This document shows positions 53,313 through 62,714 of a stretch of DNA of 64,000 nucleotides, piece by piece. The notes beneath the pieces were generated by a model. That model was given only the letters and a program-made list of their open reading frames with translations. It was not told where the DNA came from and searched no databases. The position numbers and the translations under genes were made by a program. Within the stretch, counting starts at the first letter, position 1, and the number at the start of each line of letters is the position of its first letter. The stretch is from JBBRBB01 sp038206235 (GTDB lineage: Bacteria; Bacteroidota; Bacteroidia; Chitinophagales; Chitinophagaceae). The stretch is from positions 90,430 through 154,429 of the forward strand of contig JBBRBB010000007.1 of assembly GCA_038206235.1 (NCBI GenBank), in the 5' to 3' direction.

Positions 53313-53626
53313 TTTTTTTTAACACGGTCTGACCGTCCTCGGTCTGACCATGACTTGTTTTACTTTTATTGGTGTTGATGTACGTGTAAGGGTTGCTCCC
53401 CCATCTGAGGCAAGTATAAGTCGCCGGGCTATTGTGTGCAGCTACTTGTGCCTTGCTTGCAAGAACTACACGCTTACTATTAACGGATCAAGAAACGAAA
53501 TATCAAGTAAGCTTTCATGCCGTAATAATCTCTTGCGCTGCTGTATAAGTAATCGCAATGAATCTTAATAAGCACTAAATACCTGATATTTTATATGCTG
53601 AAGCACCGCGATTTTTTTCCTGCCTG
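53313..53626. other. Gene-free 314-bp spacer with GTCAGACC element and anomalous block
   Basis: Holds copy 5 of the GTCAGACC element and, from about 53395 to 53565, a stretch of higher GC without a supported gene. A 72-codon plus-strand frame exists but begins inside the repeat, is Cys-rich and looks unlike a real protein. Confidence 0.5.
53326..53392. repeat. GTCAGACC element, direct-repeat form (copy 5) with 43-bp extension
   Basis: GGTCTGACC-GTCCTC-GGTCTGACC, then a CATGA...GTTGATGTACGTGTAAG extension that also follows the decayed copy at 57566-57624. Confidence 0.85.
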
Positions 53627-55582
53627 CTATTCTTTTACAAATTTTAAAGAATTTATTTTTCCTTCATTATCTTTTATTTCAAGAAAATAGATTCCGGATT
53701 GTAAAGCGGATATGTCTGTTTTATAATTCGTTGATGATAATATTTTGAAGGATGATTTTTGTATGGCTTCTTTGTTCAGTATTCTTATTTCGTACTGCAT
53801 ATTTGTATGTAAGCCCTGAATGGTTAATACATCTTTGGCCGGGTTTGGGGATACATTAATGATACCTGCAGTATTATCTGAAATATCTGTAAATACATTT
53901 GAGTAAACAGCGCTGCCATCATTTTGCACGGCTTTAATTCTGTAAGCATTCGTAACGGATGGTGCATTGGTGGTGGCAAGGTTAAAAGTATAATTGTTTT
54001 CACCACTGCTTCTGGCATTTACAGTTGCCACTTGTTTAAAATTTTCGCTGCTTGTTTTTTGTTCAATAGCATAGTAAGCTGTGCCGGGGTTTGTATCTGT
54101 AAAATGCAGAATGTGGTGGATTATCCAGCGTTTTATTTGTGCAATTGTTGGGTGGTTCTTTACAGGGTCTCCATTGAGGCGGGTGAGATATTTATAATTG
54201 TAATTTGCTTCTCCATTTGTTGAACTAAAAGAACCGTACAGCAAAATATCCCCATCTCTTTTCAATTCCATTTGGTTTAAAGAATCTTTGGTATCTACAG
54301 TATCAAAGACTCCAACAAAACTATACTGGTAAATGCCGCTGTCTGCAAAACTTATATCATGGCTGCCATCCTCATTAAAACGGTAAACAATACCATCCCA
54401 TATTGTGGGGTCAAGTTTTATATCAGTAAGTGTAGCGCCGAATAATATTTTACCATTTTCCTGCACTTCCATATCACCTAAATTATCCCCTAAGTTTTGT
54501 GTCCCATGCAAACTATAACCCGGGTAATCAATTATAAGGCGGCTGTCTGTACCGAATTCGTTATCCGCAGACCCATCTGTATTTAACCTGACCACCCCCA
54601 GGTTTTCATAATATCGGAACTGGTTAATTGTGTAATTGCCGCCGACTACAATTTTATTGTTCCTGTCCAGCCGTATAAACCATGGAACATTATCGTACTT
54701 GATATTGTAATAATTAAAGCTTCTTCCATTTACGCCAAAACTGCTGTCCACGCTGCCATCTGCATTAAAACGTATTATTACAAATTTGTTTTTATTAGCC
54801 GGGTCCTGGTCGTCCCTTAATCCATCATCGCCACAGGTAAGTATTTTATCATCGGGCAATATTACAAGCTGGTTAATATACCCCCCGTAAGAACCCATAC
54901 CTGAATATACCCTTGCTATACCATCGGCTCCAAAGTCATTATCTATTTTGCCATCGGGCAAAAAACGCAGAAGCATTAAAGTATCATTACTACACTCACA
55001 AGAGTAAATCATACTCAATAAAATCCTGTTTTTTGAATCTGTCTCTATACTGTTGGATCCATCAATAACTACGCCGTAGCCATTTATAATTTTACCATAA
55101 AAAGCCTGTTTTACCATGCCATTTTCCCCAAAACTTTTATCAACAGAGCCATCCGGCATACAACGCAATACAAATAAATAATCAAGGCTCGAGCCGGAAT
55201 CGTCCGTTCCTGTAATTAATATCTTTCCATCCGGCTGCTGGTTTATGGCTTCAAGAATACTATTTTTAAAACCATAGTCTGCAAGCGGTAAAGCAAGCGC
55301 CCTGGCATCACTATCTCCATCCTGGATTATATTTCCTTTATCATCTGCAAATACAATATTAATCGTGTCAGGATGTCCACTGATACTCTTGGTTTGGTAA
55401 ACAATAAGAGTGCGGTTATCTTTCAACTCTTTTACAAATTGGCTATAGCTTATGATACCTCCCGGAAGGGTAAAAAAAGAAGTGCCATTTCTACCATAGC
55501 TGCTGTCAATTAAACTTTTTTGGGCATTCGCATTGCAAAAAAATATCAAAGTAAAAAGGAATGGTGTAATTAGCTTTTTCAT
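53627..55582 (-). CDS. Delta-60 repeat protein with T9SS type A sorting domain
   Basis: A 651-residue secreted protein with a signal peptide (ITPFLFTLIFFCNANAQ), delta-60 repeats such as GSVDKSFGENGMVKQ and GSVDSSFGVNGRSF (about 25-440), and a C-terminal sorting domain from INVSPNPAKDVLTIQGL to the final NSLKFVKE. It is a paralogue of the gene at 35078-36871, with the same architecture and the shared IKRWIIHHILHF / IKRWIKHHILNW joint between the propeller and the C-terminal part. Confidence 0.92.
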   Translation of the reverse strand: MKKLITPFLFTLIFFCNANAQKSLIDSSYGRNGTSFFTLPGGIISYSQFVKELKDNRTLIVYQTKSISGHPDTINIVFADDKGNIIQDGDSDARALALPLADYGFKNSILEAINQQPDGKILITGTDDSGSSLDYLFVLRCMPDGSVDKSFGENGMVKQAFYGKIINGYGVVIDGSNSIETDSKNRILLSMIYSCECSNDTLMLLRFLPDGKIDNDFGADGIARVYSGMGSYGGYINQLVILPDDKILTCGDDGLRDDQDPANKNKFVIIRFNADGSVDSSFGVNGRSFNYYNIKYDNVPWFIRLDRNNKIVVGGNYTINQFRYYENLGVVRLNTDGSADNEFGTDSRLIIDYPGYSLHGTQNLGDNLGDMEVQENGKILFGATLTDIKLDPTIWDGIVYRFNEDGSHDISFADSGIYQYSFVGVFDTVDTKDSLNQMELKRDGDILLYGSFSSTNGEANYNYKYLTRLNGDPVKNHPTIAQIKRWIIHHILHFTDTNPGTAYYAIEQKTSSENFKQVATVNARSSGENNYTFNLATTNAPSVTNAYRIKAVQNDGSAVYSNVFTDISDNTAGIINVSPNPAKDVLTIQGLHTNMQYEIRILNKEAIQKSSFKILSSTNYKTDISALQSGIYFLEIKDNEGKINSLKFVKE

Positions 55583-55608
55583 TGTAAAATATTTTAAAGA
55601 TGATTAAA

Positions 55609-57153
55609 TTAATTGCAGGGATTAAGGGTTGTGCCTGAGCAGTAATTATTATCAGCCGTATTGTTTCCGTACCGGCCGTTTGCGCAATTCTCAAAATAAC
55701 TGCGCATTGTTTTAAGGGTAATAAGAAAATTAGGGTCAGTATTTAACACTGCCTGAAAAAAGGTGGCAATACGGTAACCTATATAGGTATATTTATCTGG
55801 CGTTGTATGGGTTGTGCCAATACCAAAATCATCATCAGCATCATTTATTCCATGTATCATATCGGGATCTGCATACAGTTCAGTAAATACATTTACAGAT
55901 TTTAAAAAGCAATACATTTTGTAAGAACCAAAGCGGTACATATCAAGATCACTTGCACTGCCGTAATCCATATCAAATGTTCTTCCATCCGGCAGGCACC
56001 TGTTTTCGGGATTCTCAGATACAGTATTTCCATCACCATCCGCATCAGAAAATTGGCCTGTTTCTGAAAAAAATACAGGTTGAGAGCTATAGGGGCATAC
56101 ATCCCAATCCTGCATACCATGAAAAGAGATAAGCGGCTTGCGCAAAACAGGTGGAAAAAACGGGGTAAGATTCACAGCTACATCTTTTGGTATAAAGGCA
56201 TTTCCCCAGCAATTGCTAACGGCTTTTATTTTTGACTGGTACTCAAGATTTGGGTCACAATCATAATAGTCTGCATCAATTGGGCCTAAAATTGCCTCTG
56301 CTCCGTTGGAAACAGCATAAACCATTGCCGGTGTATAAAATGCAGCGTTTACTGCACAAATAGCACCTGCACTAAACCCACCAAGAAAAATATTATTTTC
56401 ATCAAACTTGTAAGTGCCACCCACTGCCCTGTTTCTGGTAATAATAGTTCGTATAGCACCCCTTACATCCTGAAACGCCCGGTAATAACATAAATCCTGT
56501 GAGCTTGTGGTATAATAAACCTTTTTTAAGTTGCCGAAATAGTCGGGATACAGGCCTCTTGCACGTGTACTTGTTGCCCTCCCTCTCCGGTACTCAACAT
56601 TAAAAACCAAGAAACCTTGAGAGACCATTTGATCAGCAATTTGATCAACAAAATTTGCTTGTTCTATTCCAGTGCAATCGCTAAAGCCACCTGGATGAAA
56701 CAAAAATACGGCTGGTGGTTTTGCAGTACAGTTTGAGTAAGGATAATTTAAGGGGTAAGATACTTTGTATTTTAATTCTTTTAAGGCATTTTCATCTCCT
56801 TCAATAGTGCATAAATCCTGTGTATTAGAACATAAGTCTTCGTCTGCATATTCTACATCAAGCCATTCCTTAATCGCTGTTTGCGGCGTTTTGTAATAAT
56901 AAAGCCAGTTGCCATTGTCTCCATCGTGACCAACAGTAAAAGGACCGGCCTGGGTTAAATTGTTAGTAGGGTTATAGGGAAGCCAGGCGGCTTCTGTACA
57001 CTCTGTAATTTTAGTAGTATTATTTTTTGCAATATTTTCAAGGAAATTTAGTTTTGATAAAATGGGCATTGCCAACATCCCACCCGCAGCAACTCCGGTT
57101 TGTTTTACAAAATTCCGGCGGGAAGAAATATACTTTTTATGTTCATTAGTCAT
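55609..57153 (-). CDS. Tat-exported alpha/beta-hydrolase (esterase-like)
   Basis: A 514-residue protein starting with a Tat signal (SSRRNFVKQTGVAAGGMLAMP). The hydrolase domain has the oxyanion loop FLFHPGGFSDC (about residue 125-135) and the nucleophile Ser in FLGGFSAGAICAVNAAF (about 240). The possible acid and His are in DWDVCP and MIHGINDADD. Likely a carboxylesterase acting in the periplasm; substrate unknown. The last residues SGTTLNPCN include several Cys. It is 26 bases from the delta-60 gene on the same strand, so they may be co-transcribed. Confidence 0.85.
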   Translation of the reverse strand: MTNEHKKYISSRRNFVKQTGVAAGGMLAMPILSKLNFLENIAKNNTTKITECTEAAWLPYNPTNNLTQAGPFTVGHDGDNGNWLYYYKTPQTAIKEWLDVEYADEDLCSNTQDLCTIEGDENALKELKYKVSYPLNYPYSNCTAKPPAVFLFHPGGFSDCTGIEQANFVDQIADQMVSQGFLVFNVEYRRGRATSTRARGLYPDYFGNLKKVYYTTSSQDLCYYRAFQDVRGAIRTIITRNRAVGGTYKFDENNIFLGGFSAGAICAVNAAFYTPAMVYAVSNGAEAILGPIDADYYDCDPNLEYQSKIKAVSNCWGNAFIPKDVAVNLTPFFPPVLRKPLISFHGMQDWDVCPYSSQPVFFSETGQFSDADGDGNTVSENPENRCLPDGRTFDMDYGSASDLDMYRFGSYKMYCFLKSVNVFTELYADPDMIHGINDADDDFGIGTTHTTPDKYTYIGYRIATFFQAVLNTDPNFLITLKTMRSYFENCANGRYGNNTADNNYCSGTTLNPCN

Positions 57154-57228
57154 ACTATATATTTTTATGGGGAATATTGCATTTGCAATATACGATTTTT
57201 TATAATCATCAGTAAAAATCTATCTGCA

Positions 57229-57447
57229 TCAGTTTTTAAAAACATTTAAAAAATTATCTTTTCTCCAGCGGCTTACATCAATCACACTGCGCCAGTTTGT
57301 AACAGAAGTTGAATTGGGATTATTACTTCTTCTTACTGATTTTGGCAAACCATACTTCTTAATAGTTTCCTTAGCCTTTTCTGCTTTTTTAATAAAGTAA
57401 GGTTCATCACTGCAGTCTCTCATATCTTTGTCAATTACAACATTCAA
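57229..57447 (-). CDS. Small basic hypothetical protein
   Basis: A 72-residue basic protein with no Cys pair or membrane helix: KKAEKAKETIKKYGLPKSVRR and SVTNWRSVIDVSRWRKDNFL are its main parts. No family is recognised. Its neighbour upstream on the same strand is a short frame starting in a decayed GTCAGACC element, and its neighbour downstream is the esterase gene. Confidence 0.5.
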   Translation of the reverse strand: MNVVIDKDMRDCSDEPYFIKKAEKAKETIKKYGLPKSVRRSNNPNSTSVTNWRSVIDVSRWRKDNFLNVFKN

Positions 57448-57749
57448 TTTACTTTTTTTTTAATTTACGATGTTATTTTTTACAAAGTAAAAAAGCATCA
57501 TAATTTTTATCTTTTTCAAATTGCAGCCATTCACCTTTGTATAAGCCTTGAATATTTACATGGCTGACTATCCCCGGTCTTACCATGATCTGGCTCACTT
57601 CATTGATGTTGATGTACCTGTAAGATTGCACTTAATTTTTTTAAATCAAATTTAATTTGCAGTTAATAGCTGCTTTATAGGTATAAATAAAATTGGGCGT
57701 ATATTTGATAACACAGAATTTTACGAGCATCAAACTTAATTAAATTGTT
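57448..57749. other. Gene-free 302-bp spacer
   Basis: Contains a decayed GTCAGACC-type repeat and a 37-codon minus frame (57473-57586, starting MVRPGIVSHV and ending AFLLCKK) that begins inside it. The frame may be a repeat-derived spurious ORF or the tail of a lost gene. Confidence 0.4.
57566..57624. repeat. Decayed GTCAGACC element with extension (copy 6)
   Basis: GACTATCCCCGGTCTTACCATGA followed by GTTGATGTACCTGTAAG aligns with copy 5 over about 60 bases with several mismatches. Confidence 0.7.
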
Positions 57750-58244
57750 TTGAAAACACTTCTCCTTATACGCCACGCAAAAAGCAGTTGGGATAATTCC
57801 ATGCAAAAAGATTTTGAACGCCCCTTAAATGAAAGAGGTCACCATGATGCCCCGGTAATGGCAAAACGGCTCTTAAAAAATAAAATTAAAATTGATGCAT
57901 TCATTACAAGCCCTGCAAAGAGAGCTTTATCAACCTGTAAATATTTTGCTGAGGTGTTTGATATAAAAAAGAAAAAAATTATTCAAAAAAAAGAATTGTA
58001 TCTCGCTTCTGCCAATGCTTTTTTTGAAGTGATAAATGATATTGATGACAAGTTTGACTCAGCGGCTCTCTTCTCTCATAATCCAGGCATCACTGATTTT
58101 GCCAACACCTTAGCGGGTGCAAAAATTGATACCATGCCCACCTGCAGCATCTTTGCTGTTGAATGCGATATTAAAAAATGGAAAGACTTTCAACAGGCAG
58201 AAAAGCAATTTTTGTTTTTTGATTATCCGAAAAATGCTGTTTAA
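57750..58244 (+). CDS. SixA-like histidine phosphatase
   Basis: A 164-residue member of the histidine phosphatase (phosphoglycerate mutase-like) family. The catalytic RHG-like motif is LLIRHAKSSW with the His9 nucleophile, followed by DFERPLNERGHHDAPVMAKRL and a second His in AALFSHNPGITDF. SixA removes phosphate from the HPt domain of ArcB in E. coli; the target here is unknown. The start codon is TTG. Confidence 0.9.
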   Translation: MKTLLLIRHAKSSWDNSMQKDFERPLNERGHHDAPVMAKRLLKNKIKIDAFITSPAKRALSTCKYFAEVFDIKKKKIIQKKELYLASANAFFEVINDIDDKFDSAALFSHNPGITDFANTLAGAKIDTMPTCSIFAVECDIKKWKDFQQAEKQFLFFDYPKNAV

Positions 58245-58395
58245 TTCTTGAATGGAACTTATTCTTTTAAGCATAAAATGCATGGGCAAATTTTAATCTG
58301 CCTCACTAAATCCTATCTTCTGTTCACACAAAAACTCTTTTATCTTTAAATATGCATATACGTGCCTACCTGCCGAAAAAAATAGTTTAATACTT

Positions 58396-59704
58396 TTGTT
58401 TTTTTACCACACTACTTTCCAACTGAAAACAAGACACACCCTTATTGGGATGCTGGCAATGCTTTGCTTTCTTTTTGCCAACATTACTAATGCGCAGGAC
58501 AACTTGCATAAAAGAAGCACTTCTCCCTTAGCGCATCCAAATCTTAAACCGCTAAAACATAATCTTACTAAAAACAATTCTCCCGTAATTACTTTTAGTG
58601 AGTATCCTCTGGGCACAGTTATCACCAACCAGTATGAGAATGTTGGAATTATATTTGGCGGCTCCGGAGATGATTTTATCACAGAAGATGCTGCGAATCC
58701 AACAAGCCCTGTTCTTTCAGGAACTCCTCAATTCCTTGGAGACATTACAGGTACATTTGTGGTGCCCGGAACTAATACTCCCACCACAGTAAAGTCTTTT
58801 ATGTTAGATGCAGGCTATTTTGATTATGCTGGAACTACCTGCCTGGAATGGTACGACGCTTATGGCAATTTGCTCGGTCGTCAGATTAATTCTCAGGTTG
58901 GTATTGAAACATTTACCATTGAAGCTGAAGGCATTGCAAGCTTCCTGATTAAAACATTGAGGGCGATCTCTTTGCAATAGACAATGTATCTTTTGTGCCC
59001 GTTGCTCCTTCTCACATTTGCCTGGTAGACGGTTTTTATTATCAATGGGAACTTAATTATACCAAACAAGGAGATGTATATATAGGAATGGGTACGGTAG
59101 ATATTGGTGCGGGATTCTTGTGGAATGCATACGGTTCGTTTAATTCAAGCACGGGAAGTTTTGAACTGCATGCCATTAACCCATTAGCTGACGATTGTGC
59201 TTCTGGCTACACAGATTCCTTTATTTACTATGGTACAGGCGCGGGTCATTACGACAATAATGGCGATGTTTACTTTGTATCTTCGGTTCATGGGAAAGCT
59301 ATTGCGGCGGTAGTGTATATGGTACCGGAACATACTCCTTGGTAGATTGTAATCATGCATCTAAGGTGCAAAAGAGCCAGGCACGCATAAAACCGGCTTT
59401 AGTATATAACCGCAATGCAGATAAAAGTAACGGAGGTGTTTCATTAAAAGTATTGCCTAACCCCGTTAAAACATCCGCAACCATTCAGTATACTTTAGCA
59501 AACATGGGTAAGGTGAATATTACCATTTACAACTATTTACAGCAGCCGGTAAAAGTGCTGGCAAATGGAGATGGCGCCGCAGGGTTTCATACCATAACAT
59601 GGGATGGCAGAAATACGAATGGCACCAATGCAATTTCTGGCCTGTATAGAGTTGTTGCAATTATAGATGGTAAATCTTACAACTCCTTTGCAGGTAATCA
59701 GTAA
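58396..59704 (+). pseudogene. Secreted protein with FlgD-like C-terminal domain, two frameshifts
   Basis: Three consecutive frames form one protein. The first ends ...GIASFLIKT, the next resumes IEGDLFAIDNVSFVPVAPSH, and the third resumes GGSVYGTGTYSLVDC (joins near 58955 and 59300). Each join is one base out, as if one base was lost. The product would have a signal peptide (MLAMLCFLFANITNAQ), a beta-rich domain with SEYPLGTVITNQYENVGIIFGGSG, and a FlgD-like Ig domain near the end (LPNPVKTSATIQYTLA and ITWDGRNTNGTNAISG), typical of type IX-secreted proteins. Either decay or sequencing error explains it. Start uncertain (TTG 58396 or ATG 58450). Confidence 0.75.
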
Positions 59705-59732
59705 AGAGGATGTTTAATCTTTTCTCTTTTAA

Positions 59733-59773
59733 AAAGAGGTTGACTTAAGTTGGGAGTCAACCTCTTTTTTTTT
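59733..59773 (+). terminator. Strong terminator after the FlgD-like gene
   Basis: AAAGAGGTTGACT and AGTCAACCTCTTT pair perfectly (13 bp) over a 9-nt loop; nine T residues follow. Confidence 0.9.
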
Positions 59774-59863
59774 GATAGCGAGAAGAAAATTTTCGCAAGC
59801 GATTTTATGCGCTTCATTTTATTTTTCAGATACACGTTGTTTATATTATCATGTTTCTCATGT

Positions 59864-60751
59864 TTACTCTGCTTCACTAAACTCTATCTTATGTTCACGC
59901 AGAAACTCTTTAATCTTGTCAACATGTACACAAATGCCCACATGAAGAAATGGATAGTTTGATACTTTGGTTTTCTTTCCGCTCTGAATAATTTCTTTGT
60001 CTTTCAAATCGAATCCTAAATGCAAATGGTTGGTGGCAAACTGCATTCCATAAATTTTTGCTTCCGCATCAAACAGAGGACCGCCGCTCTGACCTTTTAA
60101 TCCCGGCGTGCTCATTTCAATGCCGGTGATTCCATTGGTTGCATCGCCTACAAACCTGGTAACAATTCCATCTATAGGAAAGGTTGGAGAATTTTGATTT
60201 CCCGCAGTTGTCCATTCAATATCATCAGCTGCAGCATTGTGTCTGAAGTTATTGAACTCAGGAAATGGGAAACCGAGCCTGCATAAATATTTTCCCTGCT
60301 TTATTTTACTGCTGTCTTTCATAAACACAGCATGAGATGTATAGAGTATCTTATCAAAACCTTTGAATTCCATAATCGCCAAATCTAATGTTGGATGCAC
60401 ATGACAAACTATTTGGGTCAGCTTATCGAAGCAGTTAATGAAATTATGTTTCAACTGAACGGTTGAGTCTTTGCTATACTTATATTTTAATTCTAACCCC
60501 TGAAGGTTTCTGTTGTATTTACCATCTTTTGCAAGCCTTTCTCTTTCACCTTTGAATTTTATATATGCAGGATTTAATTCCTCCGCAGAGGGTATTAAGC
60601 TTGCCACGTGTTTACAGGTAACCGCAATGCCTTTGTTATTTACAAAAAAGAATGTGGAAGTTCCCGGGAACACAAGCCCATTATAGGTTCTTGATATGGT
60701 ATGTAATGGTCTTGTAAACTGAGAAATTTTTTCTATGGCTGATTGAAACAT
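59864..60751 (-). CDS. Trypsin-like serine protease (S1-type)
   Basis: A 295-residue trypsin-like protein. The triad candidates are His in AVTCKHVASLIPS (about residue 45), Asp in HPTLDLAIMEF and Ser in GLKGQSGGPLFDAEAKIYG (about 225). It lacks a recognisable signal peptide and PDZ domains, so it is not a normal DegP. The longest frame starts MVRPGTVRPYV in a GTCAGACC element; I use MFQSAIEKISQ instead. The neighbouring RtcB gene is on the same strand, 90 bases upstream. Confidence 0.85.
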   Translation of the reverse strand: MFQSAIEKISQFTRPLHTISRTYNGLVFPGTSTFFFVNNKGIAVTCKHVASLIPSAEELNPAYIKFKGERERLAKDGKYNRNLQGLELKYKYSKDSTVQLKHNFINCFDKLTQIVCHVHPTLDLAIMEFKGFDKILYTSHAVFMKDSSKIKQGKYLCRLGFPFPEFNNFRHNAAADDIEWTTAGNQNSPTFPIDGIVTRFVGDATNGITGIEMSTPGLKGQSGGPLFDAEAKIYGMQFATNHLHLGFDLKDKEIIQSGKKTKVSNYPFLHVGICVHVDKIKEFLREHKIEFSEAE

Positions 60752-60791
60752 GAAATATGATTTTAATTGATGATTACAATATGAAACATAT

Positions 60792-60815
60792 GGTCTGACC
60801 GTCCCGGGTCTGACC
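60792..60815. repeat. GTCAGACC element, direct-repeat form (copy 7)
   Basis: GGTCTGACC-GTCCCG-GGTCTGACC in the spacer between RtcB and the protease gene, flanked by ATAT and ATATC. A long protease frame starts in it. Confidence 0.85.
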
Positions 60816-60841
60816 ATATCAATATGAATAAAAACGTTCCC

Positions 60842-62317
60842 CTATTCACCTTCGATTATATTTTTATTCTTTCTCCACTGCTTAGGTGCAGTGCCATCCA
60901 TTTTTACAATTTTTGGTGTGAACACGCCTATCACATCAACTAATTGTTTTTGTGATTGCATAACCATCTCAATATCTTTATAAGCAAACGGAGCCTCATC
61001 TAATCCGCCGCCAAGCAACTTTACACCATGTTTATTCAGCTCATCTTTTAATGCATTATGGGTGATGGATTTTAATGCCTGTGTTCTGCTCATTTTTCTT
61101 CCGGCGCCATGTGCCGCAGAATTAAGAGAAGCTGCTTCGCCTTTTCCTTTTACAATAAATCCATGTGCTGTCATGCTGCCGGGAATAATACCAAGTACAT
61201 CTTTACCTGCAGGTGTTGCACCTTTACGGTGAACAATTAATTCTCTTGCTTTTCCGTCTTCAACGGAATCTGCGACATGCATTTCTTTCCATGCAAAGTT
61301 GTGATGATTCTCTACCATCTTCACAGGCTTTCTCCCTAACTGCTTTGCAATTTTATCATGTATGATGTGATGACATGCAGAAGCATAATCACCCGCTAGA
61401 TTCATGGCAAGCCAGTATTCCCAGCCTTCCTCCTCACTCAAATTTAGCCATGAAAGATTGCTTACTTCTGCAGGCAATCTTTTCTTTTGCTTTGCCAGCT
61501 TTGTATAATGATTGGCAATGTTTGCACCCAATGCTCTTGAACCGGAATGACTAAGCAGGCCGAGATACATTCCTGCATCCACACCAAGCACTGCATCTTT
61601 TTCTTTTATCTCGACAATACCAAATTCCACAAAATGATTTCCGGATCCTGAAGAGCCGAGTTGCTTTGCTGCTCTACCCTGCAGGCTTTTCAGCAAAGGA
61701 ATTTCATCGAACTCTTTTCTGTCAATCACTTCATGATAAGTGGATTGCTTAAATTCTTTTCCGCTGCCGAATAAAGTTGCTTCATTCAGCTCATGGGTAA
61801 AATATTGTTCTCTTTGCGTAAGCTCTTTGGGATTGATGTCGAAAATGCTCAGACACATACGGCAGCCAATATCAACACCAACACCATAAGGAATAATTGC
61901 GTTCTCAGTTGCCAGCACACCGCCGATAGGCAATCCATATCCATAGTGTGCATCGGGCATCAATGCGCCGGCAACGCTTACCGGCAACTTTGCAGCCTGG
62001 TACATTTGATGCAGAGCGCCCTCTTCAATAAATTCTTTCCCAAAAACATTAAAGCTGATGCCTTGCTGATTCAGCGAAATTTCTACGCCTTCTGTTTGTG
62101 GCTTAGGCAGTAACATTTTTGCAATGCCGCTCAGCGCTTCATCTTCACTAAATGTTGCAGGAGATGCCAGAACTTCTTTTAAAATGCCAAGTGCATCTTC
62201 AAGGCTGTGATGCTTGTAATGTTTTTCCATCACATTTATGGCAACACTGATAACAGGACCTTCGGGATAACCGATGTAACGAATATCTTTTCCTCTTATT
62301 GAAAGTTTTTTTGCCAT
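60842..62317 (-). CDS. rtcB: RtcB-family RNA ligase
   Basis: Joins RNA 2',3'-cyclic phosphate or 3'-phosphate ends to 5'-OH ends using GTP and Mn2+. The 491-residue protein has the metal- and GMP-binding motifs GVGVDIGCRMCLS, GSSGSGNHFVEFG, LLSHSGSRALGANIA, VENHHNFAWKE and IVHRKGATPAGK, and the C-terminal PGSMTAHGFIVKGKG with SLNSAAHGAGRKMSRTQA, where the GMP-linked His is expected. The sequence appears to belong to the RtcB2 subgroup found in Bacteroidota. No RtcA or RtcR gene is nearby. Confidence 0.95.
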   Translation of the reverse strand: MAKKLSIRGKDIRYIGYPEGPVISVAINVMEKHYKHHSLEDALGILKEVLASPATFSEDEALSGIAKMLLPKPQTEGVEISLNQQGISFNVFGKEFIEEGALHQMYQAAKLPVSVAGALMPDAHYGYGLPIGGVLATENAIIPYGVGVDIGCRMCLSIFDINPKELTQREQYFTHELNEATLFGSGKEFKQSTYHEVIDRKEFDEIPLLKSLQGRAAKQLGSSGSGNHFVEFGIVEIKEKDAVLGVDAGMYLGLLSHSGSRALGANIANHYTKLAKQKKRLPAEVSNLSWLNLSEEEGWEYWLAMNLAGDYASACHHIIHDKIAKQLGRKPVKMVENHHNFAWKEMHVADSVEDGKARELIVHRKGATPAGKDVLGIIPGSMTAHGFIVKGKGEAASLNSAAHGAGRKMSRTQALKSITHNALKDELNKHGVKLLGGGLDEAPFAYKDIEMVMQSQKQLVDVIGVFTPKIVKMDGTAPKQWRKNKNIIEGE

Positions 62318-62351
62318 TGTAATTTTTTATATTGAGCATTAAGTGCAATAA

Positions 62352-62380
62352 CGGTCAGACGGCTCCAAGTCGTCAGACCG
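62352..62380. repeat. GTCAGACC element, hairpin form (copy 8)
   Basis: CGGTCAGACGGCT and AGTCGTCAGACCG around a CCA loop. It is the same hairpin as copies 1 and 4, with two compensatory-looking changes (G-U pair). Confidence 0.9.
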
Positions 62381-62714
62381 ATACCCTCATGCGCCTGCGA
62401 GCTTCAAGGTATCGCAAAGAACACAGAAATTACTTTAAAAACAGATGAATCATTGCTGCTTCTCCTGTCCGTGCTTATGTTTTCTGCATCTTTTGCTGTG
62501 AGTAATGAATTCCTAATATTTCCTATTCTTTAGAGAATGCAATAGAATTACCTGTGTCAAAATTAATAGGTATGTGAGTTTACGCACTTATAGTATCTGG
62601 ATGTTTGCGGTTGGAGTGGGAATTAAACCCAAGTTATTCCTGAAGAACCTTCAGTTGAATTACTAAATTCTTACTCCCTTTATATTAATTTTTCAATACT
62701 GTAGAGATAAAAAA

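Noticed and set aside
53350..53568. 72-codon plus-strand frame in the spacer
   Set aside because: Starts in a GTCAGACC repeat and is Cys/Arg-rich without a recognisable domain.
60752..60817. MVRPGTVRPYV start of the protease
   Set aside because: Repeat-derived; the family-like sequence begins at MFQSAIEKI.
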